Part shown: positions 1-7,734 of the stretch, piece after piece
How positions within the stretch are numbered: position 1 is the first letter of the stretch
How the letters are laid out: each line of letters opens with the position of its first letter
Notes under the pieces: model-generated
Seen by the model: the letters and a program-made list of their open reading frames with translations, nothing else
The model's database searches: none
Told to the model about the DNA's origin: nothing
Source: Idiomarina sp.
GTDB lineage: Bacteria > Pseudomonadota > Gammaproteobacteria > Enterobacterales > Alteromonadaceae
DNA length: 64,000 nucleotides
NCBI GenBank assembly: GCA_022565355.1
Contig: JAIUMU010000003.1
Span: 307,989 to 371,988 of the forward strand
Direction of reading: 5' to 3'
Made by a program: the position numbers and the translations under genes

Positions 1-65
1 GGGCTTAGGAGTAACGTAATGGCAAGGGTAAAGCTTACAAATAATTTTTTCATCATACTCACCAT
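1..65 (-). CDS. flgI: FlgI, flagellar P-ring protein (N-terminal fragment)
   Basis: Only the first 21 codons are inside the window; the gene continues past the left edge. The reading starts M-V-S-M-M-K-K and then becomes hydrophobic (LFVSFTLAITLLLS), which is a Sec signal peptide as expected for the periplasmic P-ring subunit. The first ATG overlaps the TAA stop of flgH (TAATG), and a second ATG-ATG pair lies three codons later, so the exact start is open. The call rests on its position after flgH in a flgB-to-flgH operon, where flgI is nearly always next, and on the signal peptide. No mature sequence is visible, so identity is inferred. Confidence 0.7.
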   Translation of the reverse strand, partial: MVSMMKKLFVSFTLAITLLLS

Positions 66-751
66 TACATTGGGCTAACCCAGTTGAAGAACCGTTGCAG
101 CCAACCCATACGTTGAGCCGTATGGATATAACCATCGCCAATATATTCAATTCGCGCTTCTGCAACTTGGCTGGAAAGCACGGTATTTTGGCCAGTAATC
201 GATCGCGGATTAATAATGCCGGAGAAGCGGATATACTCAGCACCACTGTTAATGGCGATTTGCTTTTCGCCACGAACCCGTAGATTGCCGTTATGAATCA
301 CTTCTAGCACTTGCACAGTAATCGTGCCTTGAAAGGTATTATTCGCGCTAGCCGAGCCTTGGCCCATGAAATCACTGTTCGAGCTTACATCAAAACCCAG
401 ATCCGCAAGGCTCTCGAGAAAATCAGGCAAGGTTGCTAAATCCATACCGATATTACTGCTACGAGATGTGGCCGATTGATTGCTTTTCGAAGCACTTACT
501 TGTTCTTCCACCAAAATCGTTAGAATATCGCCTACCATGCGCGGCCGACGATCTTCAAACAGTGGCGCGTAGCCCCGCTGTGCTTGGAAAATTGAACCAT
601 TTGCTTCTGCAGGAGCACGCTCAGGCACCAAAATTGGTTCTGGCTCACTCACCACAATAGGCTTTGGTGGCGCTGAACAGGCGGCAAGCACCAAGGTTAC
701 AGCGCACAGCAACAAAGCTTTACTTGCTAGATTGCGGCTAAAATGAACCAT
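65..751 (-). CDS. flgH: FlgH, flagellar L-ring lipoprotein
   Basis: Outer-membrane L-ring subunit, the bushing through which the flagellar rod crosses the outer membrane. The 228-aa product starts with a lipoprotein signal peptide ending in the lipobox LAAC (Cys25), followed by the typical sequence: a conserved block around DRRPRMVGDILTILVEE, a Ser-rich stretch, then the beta-rich segment GNLRVRGEKQIAINSG and the C-terminal GDGYIHTAQRMGWLQRFF. The length is normal for the family. It lies between flgG and flgI in the minus-strand flagellar operon and its stop overlaps the flgI start, indicating translational coupling. Confidence 0.96.
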   Translation of the reverse strand: MVHFSRNLASKALLLCAVTLVLAACSAPPKPIVVSEPEPILVPERAPAEANGSIFQAQRGYAPLFEDRRPRMVGDILTILVEEQVSASKSNQSATSRSSNIGMDLATLPDFLESLADLGFDVSSNSDFMGQGSASANNTFQGTITVQVLEVIHNGNLRVRGEKQIAINSGAEYIRFSGIINPRSITGQNTVLSSQVAEARIEYIGDGYIHTAQRMGWLQRFFNWVSPM

Positions 752-785
752 TATCTTCTCCTACTAAAACGTACGCATCATTTTC

Positions 786-860
786 TAAGGTGCAATTGGG
801 CTTTCTATAATTGAGCTATCTATAACTGGGCTATCTATAACTGGGCTATTTATAATTGAG
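786..860 (-). repeat. 15-bp tandem repeat copying the 3' end of flgG
   Basis: Read on the minus strand, the last codons and stop of flgG (CTCAATTATAAATAG, 860 down to 846) are followed by two identical units CCCAGTTATAGATAG (845-831 and 830-816), then CTCAATTATAGAAAG (815-801) and a decayed fifth unit (800-786). The period is exactly 15 bp, so the array keeps the reading frame and repeats the stop-rich end of the gene. It fills most of the flgG-flgH gap. The units are imperfect outside the two central copies, so the expansion is not very recent. Confidence 0.85.
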
Positions 861-1632
861 TAAGCCGCGATAACATTTCATCACTTGTGCGCAGTGCCCG
901 GCTGTTAATTTCGTATGCGCGCTGGGTTTGAATCATGTTCACCATTTCTTCAACCACGTTTACATTCGAAGTTTCTACATAGCCTTGGAACAATCTGCCA
1001 GTGCCGTTATCGCCAGGCGAGTACTCATTGCGTGGCCCAGACGAAGCTGTTTCACGGTACAAGTTGCCACCTACCGCTTCTAAACCTGTGTCGTTAATGA
1101 AGGTGGCTAAGGTAATTTGGCCTACTTCATTTGGCTGCGGGTTGCCTGGTGTAGTAACCGACACGATGCCATCTTCGCCAATGGTAACGCTCAGGGCATT
1201 GGCTGGAATAAAGATACCCGGCTCTAATGGGTAGCCACTTGCAGTAACCATTTGGCCGTTTTCATTTAATTGAAAACTACCATCACGGGTATAGGCCACT
1301 TCGCCATCTGGCATCAGAACTTGGAAAAAGCCCTTGCCGTTAATCGCCAAATCCCGCGAGTTATCGGTTGATACTAAGCCACCTTGCGTGTGCAACCGTT
1401 CAGTTGCCACAGGCCGCACACCGGTACCTACCTGCATACCAGAAGGTAAGCGATCTTGGGCATTATTCATGGCGCCAGGTTGGCGCATATTTTGGTACAA
1501 CAAATCTTCGAATACAGCACGTGATTGTTTAAAGCCCGTGGTATTCACGTTGGCCAAGTTATTGGTAATCACGTCCATCTGGAACTGTTGTGCTTCTAAG
1601 CCGGTTTTGCCGGTCCAAAGTGATTTAATCAT
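850..1632 (-). CDS. flgG: FlgG, flagellar distal rod protein
   Basis: Main subunit of the distal rod in the flagellar basal body. At 260 aa it has the usual length. The N-terminal rod-family signature is present ([14 protein letters not shown], residues 22-35), as are the central FlgG/FlgF-type beta domain and the C-terminal coil ([20 protein letters not shown]) that pairs with the N-terminus in the rod helix. The gene lies 14 bp after flgF. Its last five codons form the first unit of a 15-bp tandem array running into the gap before flgH. Confidence 0.97.
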   Translation of the reverse strand: MIKSLWTGKTGLEAQQFQMDVITNNLANVNTTGFKQSRAVFEDLLYQNMRQPGAMNNAQDRLPSGMQVGTGVRPVATERLHTQGGLVSTDNSRDLAINGKGFFQVLMPDGEVAYTRDGSFQLNENGQMVTASGYPLEPGIFIPANALSVTIGEDGIVSVTTPGNPQPNEVGQITLATFINDTGLEAVGGNLYRETASSGPRNEYSPGDNGTGRLFQGYVETSNVNVVEEMVNMIQTQRAYEINSRALRTSDEMLSRLTQL

Positions 1633-1646
1633 CTGCTATCTCCAAT

Positions 1647-2390
1647 CTAACCTTGTACCGACAGTAAGCTATTCGCACGTTGCGAATTCTCGTCGGCAGT
1701 AGAAATTACTTTCATCTGCATATCGTATTTGCGCTGGTTACTAATCATTGCCACCATCGCTTCTACTGCACTCACGTTACTGCCCTCTAACGCGCCAGTA
1801 GCAATCTTGGCATTTTCATCACGTGCCAAAACACCACCCTCTACTGGCCGAAACAAGCCATCTAAGCCGCGCTCAAGCTGGTTTGCGGTGCCGTTCACTA
1901 CTTTTAAGCGATCAATTTCAGCAAGCTCGGTAGAACGAGCGCCCTCACCTTTCATGGTGATCGTGCCATCGTCGCCAATAGTGATTTCAGCGCCCAACGG
2001 AATCACGATAGGCCCACCATTGCCGAGTACAGGCCTACCTGCACTCATTAACACGCCATTACCATCTACGTTCAGATCGCCTCGGCGCGTATAGGATTCG
2101 TTGCCATCTGGCCCTTGCACCGCTAACCACTGGTTATCACCCATCGCCACATCGAGTGGCCGGCCAGTAGCGTTAATCGGGCCTGATGTTGCATCAAACA
2201 TTGGCGTAGAGCCTACTACTGCCGTGCGCGTATCAAACGCGCCCGGCCCTTGAATCGGCACTGAACGCACCGCACTTAACTGTGCCCGAAAACCACTTGT
2301 AGATACGTTAGCGAGGTTATGGTTAATTACCGCCTGATCATCAAGTGTTTGTTTGGCACCGCCCATTGCGGTGTAAATCATTGGATCCAT
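1647..2390 (-). CDS. flgF: FlgF, flagellar proximal rod protein
   Basis: Proximal rod subunit, 247 aa. The N-terminal motif NHNLANVSTSGFRAQ (about residues 23-37) and the C-terminal coil SNVSAVEAMVAMISNQRKYDMQ are the paired terminal helices shared by all axial proteins. It sits between flgE and flgG as in nearly all polar-flagellum clusters. The start used begins M-D-P-M-I-Y; an internal ATG three codons later would give M-I-Y-T-A-M, which also fits homologues, so the start is uncertain by nine bases. Confidence 0.95.
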   Translation of the reverse strand: MDPMIYTAMGGAKQTLDDQAVINHNLANVSTSGFRAQLSAVRSVPIQGPGAFDTRTAVVGSTPMFDATSGPINATGRPLDVAMGDNQWLAVQGPDGNESYTRRGDLNVDGNGVLMSAGRPVLGNGGPIVIPLGAEITIGDDGTITMKGEGARSTELAEIDRLKVVNGTANQLERGLDGLFRPVEGGVLARDENAKIATGALEGSNVSAVEAMVAMISNQRKYDMQMKVISTADENSQRANSLLSVQG

Positions 2391-2442
2391 GGTTTCGGCT
2401 CCTAGCTCAATTTATGCGCAGCAACGCTGCCATATTAATGAA

Positions 2443-3627
2443 TTAACGTAAGTTAACTGTTGCTTGTAATACTTCATCTTGCGTTTTAATACTTTGCGCG
2501 TTGGCTTGATAATTCCGCTGGGCCATGATCAACGCTACTAATTCTTGTGTTAAATCTACGTTCGATTGTTCAACTACACCCGATACGACATTGCCGAATT
2601 GCGCTTCGCCTGCAATACCCAAAATAGCTGGGCCTGAATCGGCAGTTTCTGCCCACGAGTTATCGCCAGCTGGGCGTAAACCTTCCATATTGCGAAAAGA
2701 AGCTAACGCTACTGTGCCCAATACTTGGCTTTGTTCGTTGGTATAGGTGCCAACAATACTGCCATCTTCTTCAATTGCTACGCGCACCAAAGTTCCTGAG
2801 GTGTAACCATCTTGCAGAAGGTTGTTGAGCTCGAATTCATTAGCAAACTGAGTAGTGCCGTCAATATCCATGGCCACGCTCATAGGCTGTGCGCCACCAC
2901 CTGGGTTAAAGGTGAAACCATCAAGGCCCACTGTATTGTTGAGTACACCGTTGGTGTTAAAGTTTACTGTGCCTACTTCTGGCGCCAGCTCCCCATCGCG
3001 CGCTAAACGAACTTCCCACTGATTATTGTCAATCTTAGTAAAGTACATTTGGGCATTGGAACGATTACCGAGTGAATCGTAAACCGATACGGTATTCGCA
3101 TAATGGTAGGAATCAGGATCCGTAGCGTTAAACGGTAATACGCCACGATCAATATTTTCCGCCCGTGCATCTACGTTTAAGCTAGCGGCAATTTCAGTAG
3201 TTTGATTTGCCTGCAAGCCACCCGAAGGCACTCGTAAATCTCCCGGTTGGCTACCAACTGCGGCACCCGCTGCATAGCCGGTTAATCGAGCGCCAGCTGC
3301 GTTGGTTAAATAGCCATCGTTGGTCATGGTAAGTTGACCGTTACGCGAGTACACAACTTCGTTATTTTGGGAAAAACGGAAGAACCCGTTACCGGTAATC
3401 GCTAAATCGAGTGAGCGATTGGTGGTTTCTAAGTTACCTTCGTTAAAATTCTGCACAATAGCAGCAACGCGCGTACCTAAACCGCCTTGTGAATCGGCAT
3501 ATACATCAGAAAACTGAATGCCTGAACTTTTAAAGCCTACTGTTTGCGCGTTGGCAATGTTGTTACCAACAACGCTTAGATTCTCGGCTGCTGCACGCAA
3601 CCCACTGAGTGATTGTGAAAAACTCAT
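2443..3627 (-). CDS. flgE: FlgE, flagellar hook protein
   Basis: Hook structural protein, 394 aa, close to the usual size for short-hook FlgE. It begins M-S-F-S-Q-S-L-S-G-L, carries the rod/hook signature NNIANAQTVGFKSSG (about 22-36), middle domains D1-D2 and the C-terminal helix SNVDLTQELVALIMAQRNYQ followed by SIKTQDEVLQ. The preceding gene flgD encodes the cap needed for its assembly. A 39-bp gap with an AGGAGAG ribosome-binding site separates it from flgD. Confidence 0.97.
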   Translation of the reverse strand: MSFSQSLSGLRAAAENLSVVGNNIANAQTVGFKSSGIQFSDVYADSQGGLGTRVAAIVQNFNEGNLETTNRSLDLAITGNGFFRFSQNNEVVYSRNGQLTMTNDGYLTNAAGARLTGYAAGAAVGSQPGDLRVPSGGLQANQTTEIAASLNVDARAENIDRGVLPFNATDPDSYHYANTVSVYDSLGNRSNAQMYFTKIDNNQWEVRLARDGELAPEVGTVNFNTNGVLNNTVGLDGFTFNPGGGAQPMSVAMDIDGTTQFANEFELNNLLQDGYTSGTLVRVAIEEDGSIVGTYTNEQSQVLGTVALASFRNMEGLRPAGDNSWAETADSGPAILGIAGEAQFGNVVSGVVEQSNVDLTQELVALIMAQRNYQANAQSIKTQDEVLQATVNLR

Positions 3628-3666
3628 TATTTCTCTCCTAAATTCAACCTAAGATGTTGATATTAT

Positions 3667-4332
3667 TTATACAACTTGCCGAACGTCAGTTAACTTCACT
3701 GGTTCAAAAATGCCGCCTAAATCGAGCCGTGGCCCGTCTGGGTGCCCCATACTTACTGCAAATACTTGTGCGTAGTTAAAACTCTTAAATGGCACGTTTC
3801 TGCCATCTTGTTGCGCTTCAATTTGAAAACGATAAGAACCATCGGCCGCCATTGAGCCATCGCTCAATTTGCCATCCCATTCAATGGAGTGCATGCCGGC
3901 ATTCATTTTGCCCATATCTAGCGTGCGCACTACTTGGCCATTGTTGTCCACAATGTTTACTTTCACGCTTTCTGCTGGGCGGTTAATTTCGAAAGCAAAT
4001 GGGGTTGGTACCCCTTCACCCACCAGTATGCGTTCGCCGGGTACTAACACCGCTTTACCGATTAGCGCGGTAGCCTGCATAAACTGGCCTTGCTCGATCT
4101 GGCCATTAATACCATTCATGGTTTCGTTGAGTTGCTCGATACCACTTACCGTATTAATTTGCGCTAATTGCGAGGTCATCTCGGCATTGTCCATCGGATT
4201 TAGCGGATCTTGATTGCGCAACTGAGCAACGAGTAGGGTCATGAAGTTTTCCCGCATTTCTGCGCTATTCGCTTGCCCACCTGGCGCTTGCCCATTTACT
4301 GAATTTAATACTGATTGATCAATCGTATTCAT
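3667..4332 (-). CDS. flgD: FlgD, flagellar hook-capping protein
   Basis: Scaffold that caps the growing hook and is discarded when the hook is complete. The 221-aa product has the conserved N-terminal block NFMTLLVAQLRNQDPLNP (about residues 29-46) followed by MTSQLAQINTVSGIEQLN, and a C-terminal FlgI/FlgD-type beta domain with IEWDGKLSDGSMAADGSYRF. Located between flgC and flgE with a short spacer, as expected. Confidence 0.96.
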   Translation of the reverse strand: MNTIDQSVLNSVNGQAPGGQANSAEMRENFMTLLVAQLRNQDPLNPMDNAEMTSQLAQINTVSGIEQLNETMNGINGQIEQGQFMQATALIGKAVLVPGERILVGEGVPTPFAFEINRPAESVKVNIVDNNGQVVRTLDMGKMNAGMHSIEWDGKLSDGSMAADGSYRFQIEAQQDGRNVPFKSFNYAQVFAVSMGHPDGPRLDLGGIFEPVKLTDVRQVV

Positions 4333-4346
4333 CTGTTAGTCCGCCC

Positions 4347-4754
4347 TTAACCTTCGCCAATGCTGAGTGTGCGCATCATAAGCTGCTTGCTGGTATTCAT
4401 CACTTCGACGTTCGCTTGGTAGGAGCGTGATGCGGAAATCATGTTCACCATTTCCGCTACCGGGTCTACGTTCGGCATTTGTACATAACCATCGGCATTC
4501 GCCAGTGGATGGCCTGGCCGATACTCTAAACGCCCCGGCGTTTGCTCTTCGATTACTTCGCGCACTTGCACTCCGCCTACTGGCTGATTACCCTGCAGCT
4601 TGCTTTCAAAGATTACTTGCTTGGCACGATAAGCTTGGCCATCTGGGCCCGTAACACTATCGGCGTTGGCCATATTACTTGCGGCCACATTCATGCGCTG
4701 GGATTGCGCCGTAAGTGCCGAGCCGGAAATATCAAAAATACTAAACATACTCAT
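4347..4754 (-). CDS. flgC: FlgC, flagellar proximal rod protein
   Basis: Proximal rod subunit, 135 aa, normal length. The N-terminal helix with [19 protein letters not shown] (from about residue 21) and the C-terminal coil [20 protein letters not shown] are diagnostic. The gene follows flgB after a gap largely made of a 14-bp tandem repeat. Its ribosome-binding site is partly inside the degenerate end of that repeat (minus-strand GAGGCAA about 10 bases before the ATG). Confidence 0.97.
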   Translation of the reverse strand: MSMFSIFDISGSALTAQSQRMNVAASNMANADSVTGPDGQAYRAKQVIFESKLQGNQPVGGVQVREVIEEQTPGRLEYRPGHPLANADGYVQMPNVDPVAEMVNMISASRSYQANVEVMNTSKQLMMRTLSIGEG

Positions 4755-4770
4755 TATTGTTGCCTCGTTA

Positions 4771-4840
4771 TTATTCGAGCTGCATTATTCTGGTTGCATT
4801 ATGCGGGCTGCGTTACTCAGGCTGCGTTACTCAGGCTGCA
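4771..4840 (-). repeat. 14-bp tandem repeat copying the 3' end of flgB
   Basis: On the minus strand the final codons and stop of flgB (TGCAGCCTGAGTAA, 4840-4827) are followed without interruption by CGCAGCCTGAGTAA, CGCAGCCCGCATAA, TGCAACCAGAATAA and TGCAGCTCGAATAA: five head-to-tail units of exactly 14 bp. Every unit ends in TAA. Because 14 is not a multiple of three, successive stops fall in all three reading frames, so any ribosome that reads through flgB meets a stop whatever its frame. The array fills the flgB-flgC gap. Confidence 0.88.
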
Positions 4841-5237
4841 TAGCAGAGCGCAAACTACGAATGCGGCTATTCATAAAGGTTAAGCTGGCTTGATAGCGCA
4901 CTGAGTTATCTAAAAACCGACTCCGCTCTATATCCATATCTACTGTGTTGCCATCTAAGCGCGATTGCGCCGGAATACGATATTGCAAATTATCTACCTG
5001 CGGACCACTCGAGCCTGGGCTACCCATATGCCCTGCTGACGTTCGCGCTAGTTCAGTAGATTGCGCTCGCCCTTTGGTAGCTGCGCGTTGCAGTTCGCTG
5101 GCAAAATCAAAATCTCTTGCCTTGTAATTGGGGGTATCCGCGTTCGCTATATTGTTCGCTAACACCTGCTGGCGTTGATCACGAAGATTCAACGCTTCTT
5201 GGTGGAACTGCAGTGTGCCGGTTAATTTATCGATCAT
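4827..5237 (-). CDS. flgB: FlgB, flagellar proximal rod protein
   Basis: First gene of the rod/hook operon; a proximal rod subunit of 136 aa. The signature NNIANADTPNYKARDFDF (from about residue 28) is clear, and the C-terminal helix SVRYQASLTFMNSRIRSLRSAM is present. The final Met-Gln-Pro-Glu-stop is the first unit of a 14-bp tandem repeat. In Vibrio and Shewanella cheV and cheR lie between flgA and flgB; here there is only a 236-bp divergent promoter region. Confidence 0.96.
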   Translation of the reverse strand: MIDKLTGTLQFHQEALNLRDQRQQVLANNIANADTPNYKARDFDFASELQRAATKGRAQSTELARTSAGHMGSPGSSGPQVDNLQYRIPAQSRLDGNTVDMDIERSRFLDNSVRYQASLTFMNSRIRSLRSAMQPE

Positions 5238-5311
5238 GCGCTTACCTATTTATATGTTTGGGCCGAGCTGGTTAATTTATGTACAAGCCAACATTGGGAA
5301 ACTTCGGCATC

Positions 5312-5329
5312 ATCAAGATTACGTGCCAT
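5312..5329 (-). promoter_or_regulatory. Possible sigma-54 promoter for flgB
   Basis: The minus strand reads TGGCACGTAATCTTGAT, close to the sigma-54 consensus TGGCAC-N5-TTGC, but the downstream element is CTTGA and the GG-to-GC spacing is off by one base. Rod/hook operons of polar-flagellate gammaproteobacteria are normally RpoN/FlrC dependent, which makes the match worth recording. It lies about 75 bases before the flgB start. A weak call. Confidence 0.3.
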
Positions 5330-5473
5330 GTTGTCGATTCAATCGATGGAAAAAAGCACTTTTTGATCCTTATTTCTGCGGTTTATAACGCTCTATCACT
5401 TCTATAATGATGCTCGCATCATTACTTTAATCGAGCTTTGCTGGGGCTTTGCGCGATTAATTTAGGTACCAGA

Positions 5474-6181
5474 ATGTTTGTTAACAAATTGTTTTTAATT
5501 GTTTTTCTTAGCGTACTTGGCGCTGCGTATTGCAGCTCGCCAGCACATGCGCGCGTGAGCAATAATGACAACCAACAATTAATTCGTGCGGTAGAAAACT
5601 TCCTTTACCAACAGGCAAGCACTGCCACAACAGAAGTAATGATTGAAGTTACGCCACCCACTGCAAGCTTTGGTGTGTGCATTAATCCAGAGCCTTTCTT
5701 TCCCAATGCCAATCAACGCGCGATTGGCCGCGTATCGGTTGGCGTTCGCTGTGGTGAAGCTGGCGAGCAAGTGCGTTATGTGCAAGCACAAGTAGCTGTG
5801 CTGGGGAGTTATGTAGTAGCGGCCGCAGATTTACCCAGTGGCGCTATATTGTCGGCAAGTAATTTACGCATGGAACAGGGCGACATCGCTCGGCAACGCC
5901 AAGCAACCTTCAGTAGCATCGAATCTCTGGTAGGCATGGTGGTACGCCGCAACTTAAGAGCTGGCCAAGTTATTCATGAGCAAATGGTACAGGTGCCACA
6001 AATCATTGGCCGCGGCGATAATGTGGCCATTATCGTTGAGGGCAGCGGCTTCTCGATTCAGCGCGAGGGCACGGCCATGGATCCAGGCGGTATGCATGAA
6101 GAAATTCGGGTGCGGATTGGCAATCGCGAAATCGTTACTGGCCGAGTAGCTGCACCTGGCAAAGTGGTGCTAATACCTTAG
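5474..6181 (+). CDS. flgA: FlgA, P-ring assembly chaperone
   Basis: Periplasmic chaperone needed to polymerise FlgI into the P ring. I start it at the ATG at 5474, giving a 235-aa precursor with a clean signal peptide (MFVNKLFLIVFLSVLGAAYC...AHA); a TTG 12 codons upstream would add a non-hydrophobic leader and is less likely. The C-terminal half is the SAF domain, with AAADLPSGAILSASNLRMEQ and LVGMVVRRNLRAGQVIHEQM, ending in VRIGNREIVTGRVAAPGKV. It is divergent from flgB and followed by flgM. Confidence 0.93.
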   Translation: MFVNKLFLIVFLSVLGAAYCSSPAHARVSNNDNQQLIRAVENFLYQQASTATTEVMIEVTPPTASFGVCINPEPFFPNANQRAIGRVSVGVRCGEAGEQVRYVQAQVAVLGSYVVAAADLPSGAILSASNLRMEQGDIARQRQATFSSIESLVGMVVRRNLRAGQVIHEQMVQVPQIIGRGDNVAIIVEGSGFSIQREGTAMDPGGMHEEIRVRIGNREIVTGRVAAPGKVVLIP

Positions 6182-6284
6182 GGCGCACCGCCAGATAAAT
6201 GGCACGAGTGAAAACCCCTGTGTTAAAATCTCGTAAACGGTAAAAACATTGCGCGAATTGGCTGCTTTTTAGCCGTTTTATTGC

Positions 6285-6311
6285 TAAAGTTTTTATTCAA
6301 TGTGCCGATAA
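6285..6311 (+). promoter_or_regulatory. Sigma-28 (FliA) promoter of flgM
   Basis: TAAA at 6285-6288 and GCCGATAA at 6304-6311 are separated by exactly 15 bases, an exact match to the E. coli FliA consensus TAAA-N15-GCCGATAA. Transcription would begin around 6318-6320, about 30 bases before the flgM start chosen here. This makes flgM a class-3/4 gene under the sigma factor that FlgM itself inhibits, the classic feedback loop. Confidence 0.9.
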
Positions 6312-6346
6312 TCGTTGTATACCCACAAACACCTAAGGGGAATGTT

Positions 6347-6625
6347 TTGAAAATCAATGGCATGCAGCCTTTGCCCGTATCGAACCAGCATGAGCAAAGC
6401 AAAACATCGAGTAAAAGTTCAGCTGCGGCAACGAGCCAAACGCCTGCGGCAGGCCCTGCTGCGGTTACTCATTTTAGCCAAGCGCTAGAAAACACCAGCC
6501 AAGATATCGATATGGCGCGGGTAGACGAGCTTAAGCAAGCTATTCGCGATGGCAAGTTGGACATTCGTGCCGACAAAATTGCCGACGGCCTCATTGATAG
6601 CGTTCGTGAGATGCTTGATCAATAA
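6347..6625 (+). CDS. flgM: FlgM, anti-sigma-28 factor
   Basis: Binds and holds FliA (sigma-28) until the hook is finished and FlgM is exported. I start it at the TTG at 6347, six bases after an AAGGGG ribosome-binding site. This gives a 92-aa protein beginning M-K-I-N-G, as FlgM proteins do. An upstream in-frame start at 6281 would lie within the sigma-28 promoter and cannot be used from it. The C-terminal half (VDELKQAIRDGKLDIRADKI ADGLIDSVREML) is the sigma-binding helical region; the N-terminal half is Ser/Ala/Gln-rich and disordered. The TTG overlaps the stop of a two-codon AUG-UUU-UGA reading. Confidence 0.9.
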   Translation: MKINGMQPLPVSNQHEQSKTSSKSSAAATSQTPAAGPAAVTHFSQALENTSQDIDMARVDELKQAIRDGKLDIRADKIADGLIDSVREMLDQ

Positions 6626-6638
6626 CGTTTACGCCAGT

Positions 6639-6660
6639 AAGGTGCCCGTAAAGCGGGCGC
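6639..6660 (+). other. Hairpin between flgM and flgN
   Basis: GTGCCCG-taaa-GCGGGCGC forms a short GC-rich stem in the 65-bp flgM-flgN gap. There is no run of T after it, so it is probably not an intrinsic terminator; it could stabilise the flgM 3' end or set flgM/flgN stoichiometry. Confidence 0.4.
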
Positions 6661-6690
6661 ATCGCCCAGCAGTTTAAAAGGCAAACCAGC

Positions 6691-7140
6691 ATGAGTTTAC
6701 AAAATCACTTACAGCAGCAATTAGAGCGATTAAACGAAATGGTAACGCTGTTGCGAAGCGAGCAAAGCTTGTTGGGCGAAGGTAAAATTGATGGCGAGCG
6801 GCTCACTGAGCTTGCGCAACGCAAGCAAGCGTTGTTTGCCGAGTTAGAACAATCTGAAATTTCTCGCCGTAATGCCCAACAAAAGCTGGGTTATAGTATG
6901 AACCGCGAAGGTGCCGAACAAGCCGCTGCGGATGCTGGCTGTGAGCCGGTATGGCAAGATTTAATTGCAACCACAGAGCAAGTGGCCAATTTAAATGTTC
7001 TTAATGGCCAGCTGATTCAACACCGCTTACAACATAATCAGCAAATGCTGAATATTCTTCGTGATGCTGCAGGGTCAAGTTTATATGGCCCAGACGGCCA
7101 ATCGAAAAAATCGATTCCCCGAGTAAATTCCAAAGCCTAG
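6691..7140 (+). CDS. flgN: FlgN, export chaperone for hook-associated proteins
   Basis: Cytoplasmic type III export chaperone for FlgK and FlgL. The 149-aa product is nearly all helical, with two heptad-rich segments (HLQQQLERLNEMVTLLRSEQ and the C-terminal NVLNGQLIQHRLQHNQQMLN) typical of FlgN, and the motif LTELAQRKQALFAELEQSE. Position right after flgM is the standard order. Sequence conservation in this family is low, so the call relies on context plus the coil pattern. Confidence 0.9.
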   Translation: MSLQNHLQQQLERLNEMVTLLRSEQSLLGEGKIDGERLTELAQRKQALFAELEQSEISRRNAQQKLGYSMNREGAEQAAADAGCEPVWQDLIATTEQVANLNVLNGQLIQHRLQHNQQMLNILRDAAGSSLYGPDGQSKKSIPRVNSKA

Positions 7141-7153
7141 CAGGGAGCTTGCC

Positions 7154-7723
7154 ATGAGCACGTTTGCCCACCAGCGCCACACTATTTCTCGCGATCATAG
7201 CTTACTACTTACCATTGATATTCAGGGCCGTTTAGCGCCCGCAATTCATGCCGCCGATGATCTCATTGCCACCGCCGATAAATTACTGCATGTTGCAGCA
7301 GAGCTGCAGGTGCCACGGGTTTTTACTGAGCAATATCCAAAGGGTATCGGTACTACCGTTGCCGCATTACAAGCACATCTTGCGCAGGCCTCATTATTCG
7401 AGAAAATTCACTTCAGTGCTTGGCGAGAAACTGATTTCAGTAACCACATTGCCAATTCAGGGCGCCAGCAACTCGTGGTAATGGGTACTGAAGCCCATGT
7501 ATGCGTTCTGCAAACTGTACTCGATTTACTCGCAGCTGATTACCAAGTATTTGTTGTTGCGGAAGCGGTAGGCTCTCGCCATCCCGCCAATAGAGAATTA
7601 GCGTTACAACGCATGGCCGCATTAGGTGCACAGATTGTAAGTGTAGAAATGGTTATTTTTGAATGGTTAGAGCAAGCCGGAACCGACACATTCCGGCATA
7701 TTTCGAAAACCTATATTCGCTAA
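7154..7723 (+). CDS. Isochorismatase-like cysteine hydrolase
   Basis: A 189-aa member of the isochorismatase/nicotinamidase superfamily. The three catalytic residues are visible: Asp in LLLTIDIQGRLAP, Lys in LFEKIHFSAW and Cys in MGTEAHVCVLQTVLDL. The closest named subgroup is the YcaC-like hydrolases, whose substrates are mostly unknown. Starts 13 bp after flgN with a GGGAG ribosome-binding site and could be read through from the flgMN transcript, but nothing connects it to motility. Substrate not assignable. Confidence 0.88.
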   Translation: MSTFAHQRHTISRDHSLLLTIDIQGRLAPAIHAADDLIATADKLLHVAAELQVPRVFTEQYPKGIGTTVAALQAHLAQASLFEKIHFSAWRETDFSNHIANSGRQQLVVMGTEAHVCVLQTVLDLLAADYQVFVVAEAVGSRHPANRELALQRMAALGAQIVSVEMVIFEWLEQAGTDTFRHISKTYIR

Positions 7724-7734
7724 CTGCAAGTTAC

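Noticed and set aside
6281..6346. Longer flgM reading frame starting at 6281
   Set aside because: It overlaps the sigma-28 promoter, has no ribosome-binding site, and the added residues are not FlgM-like.
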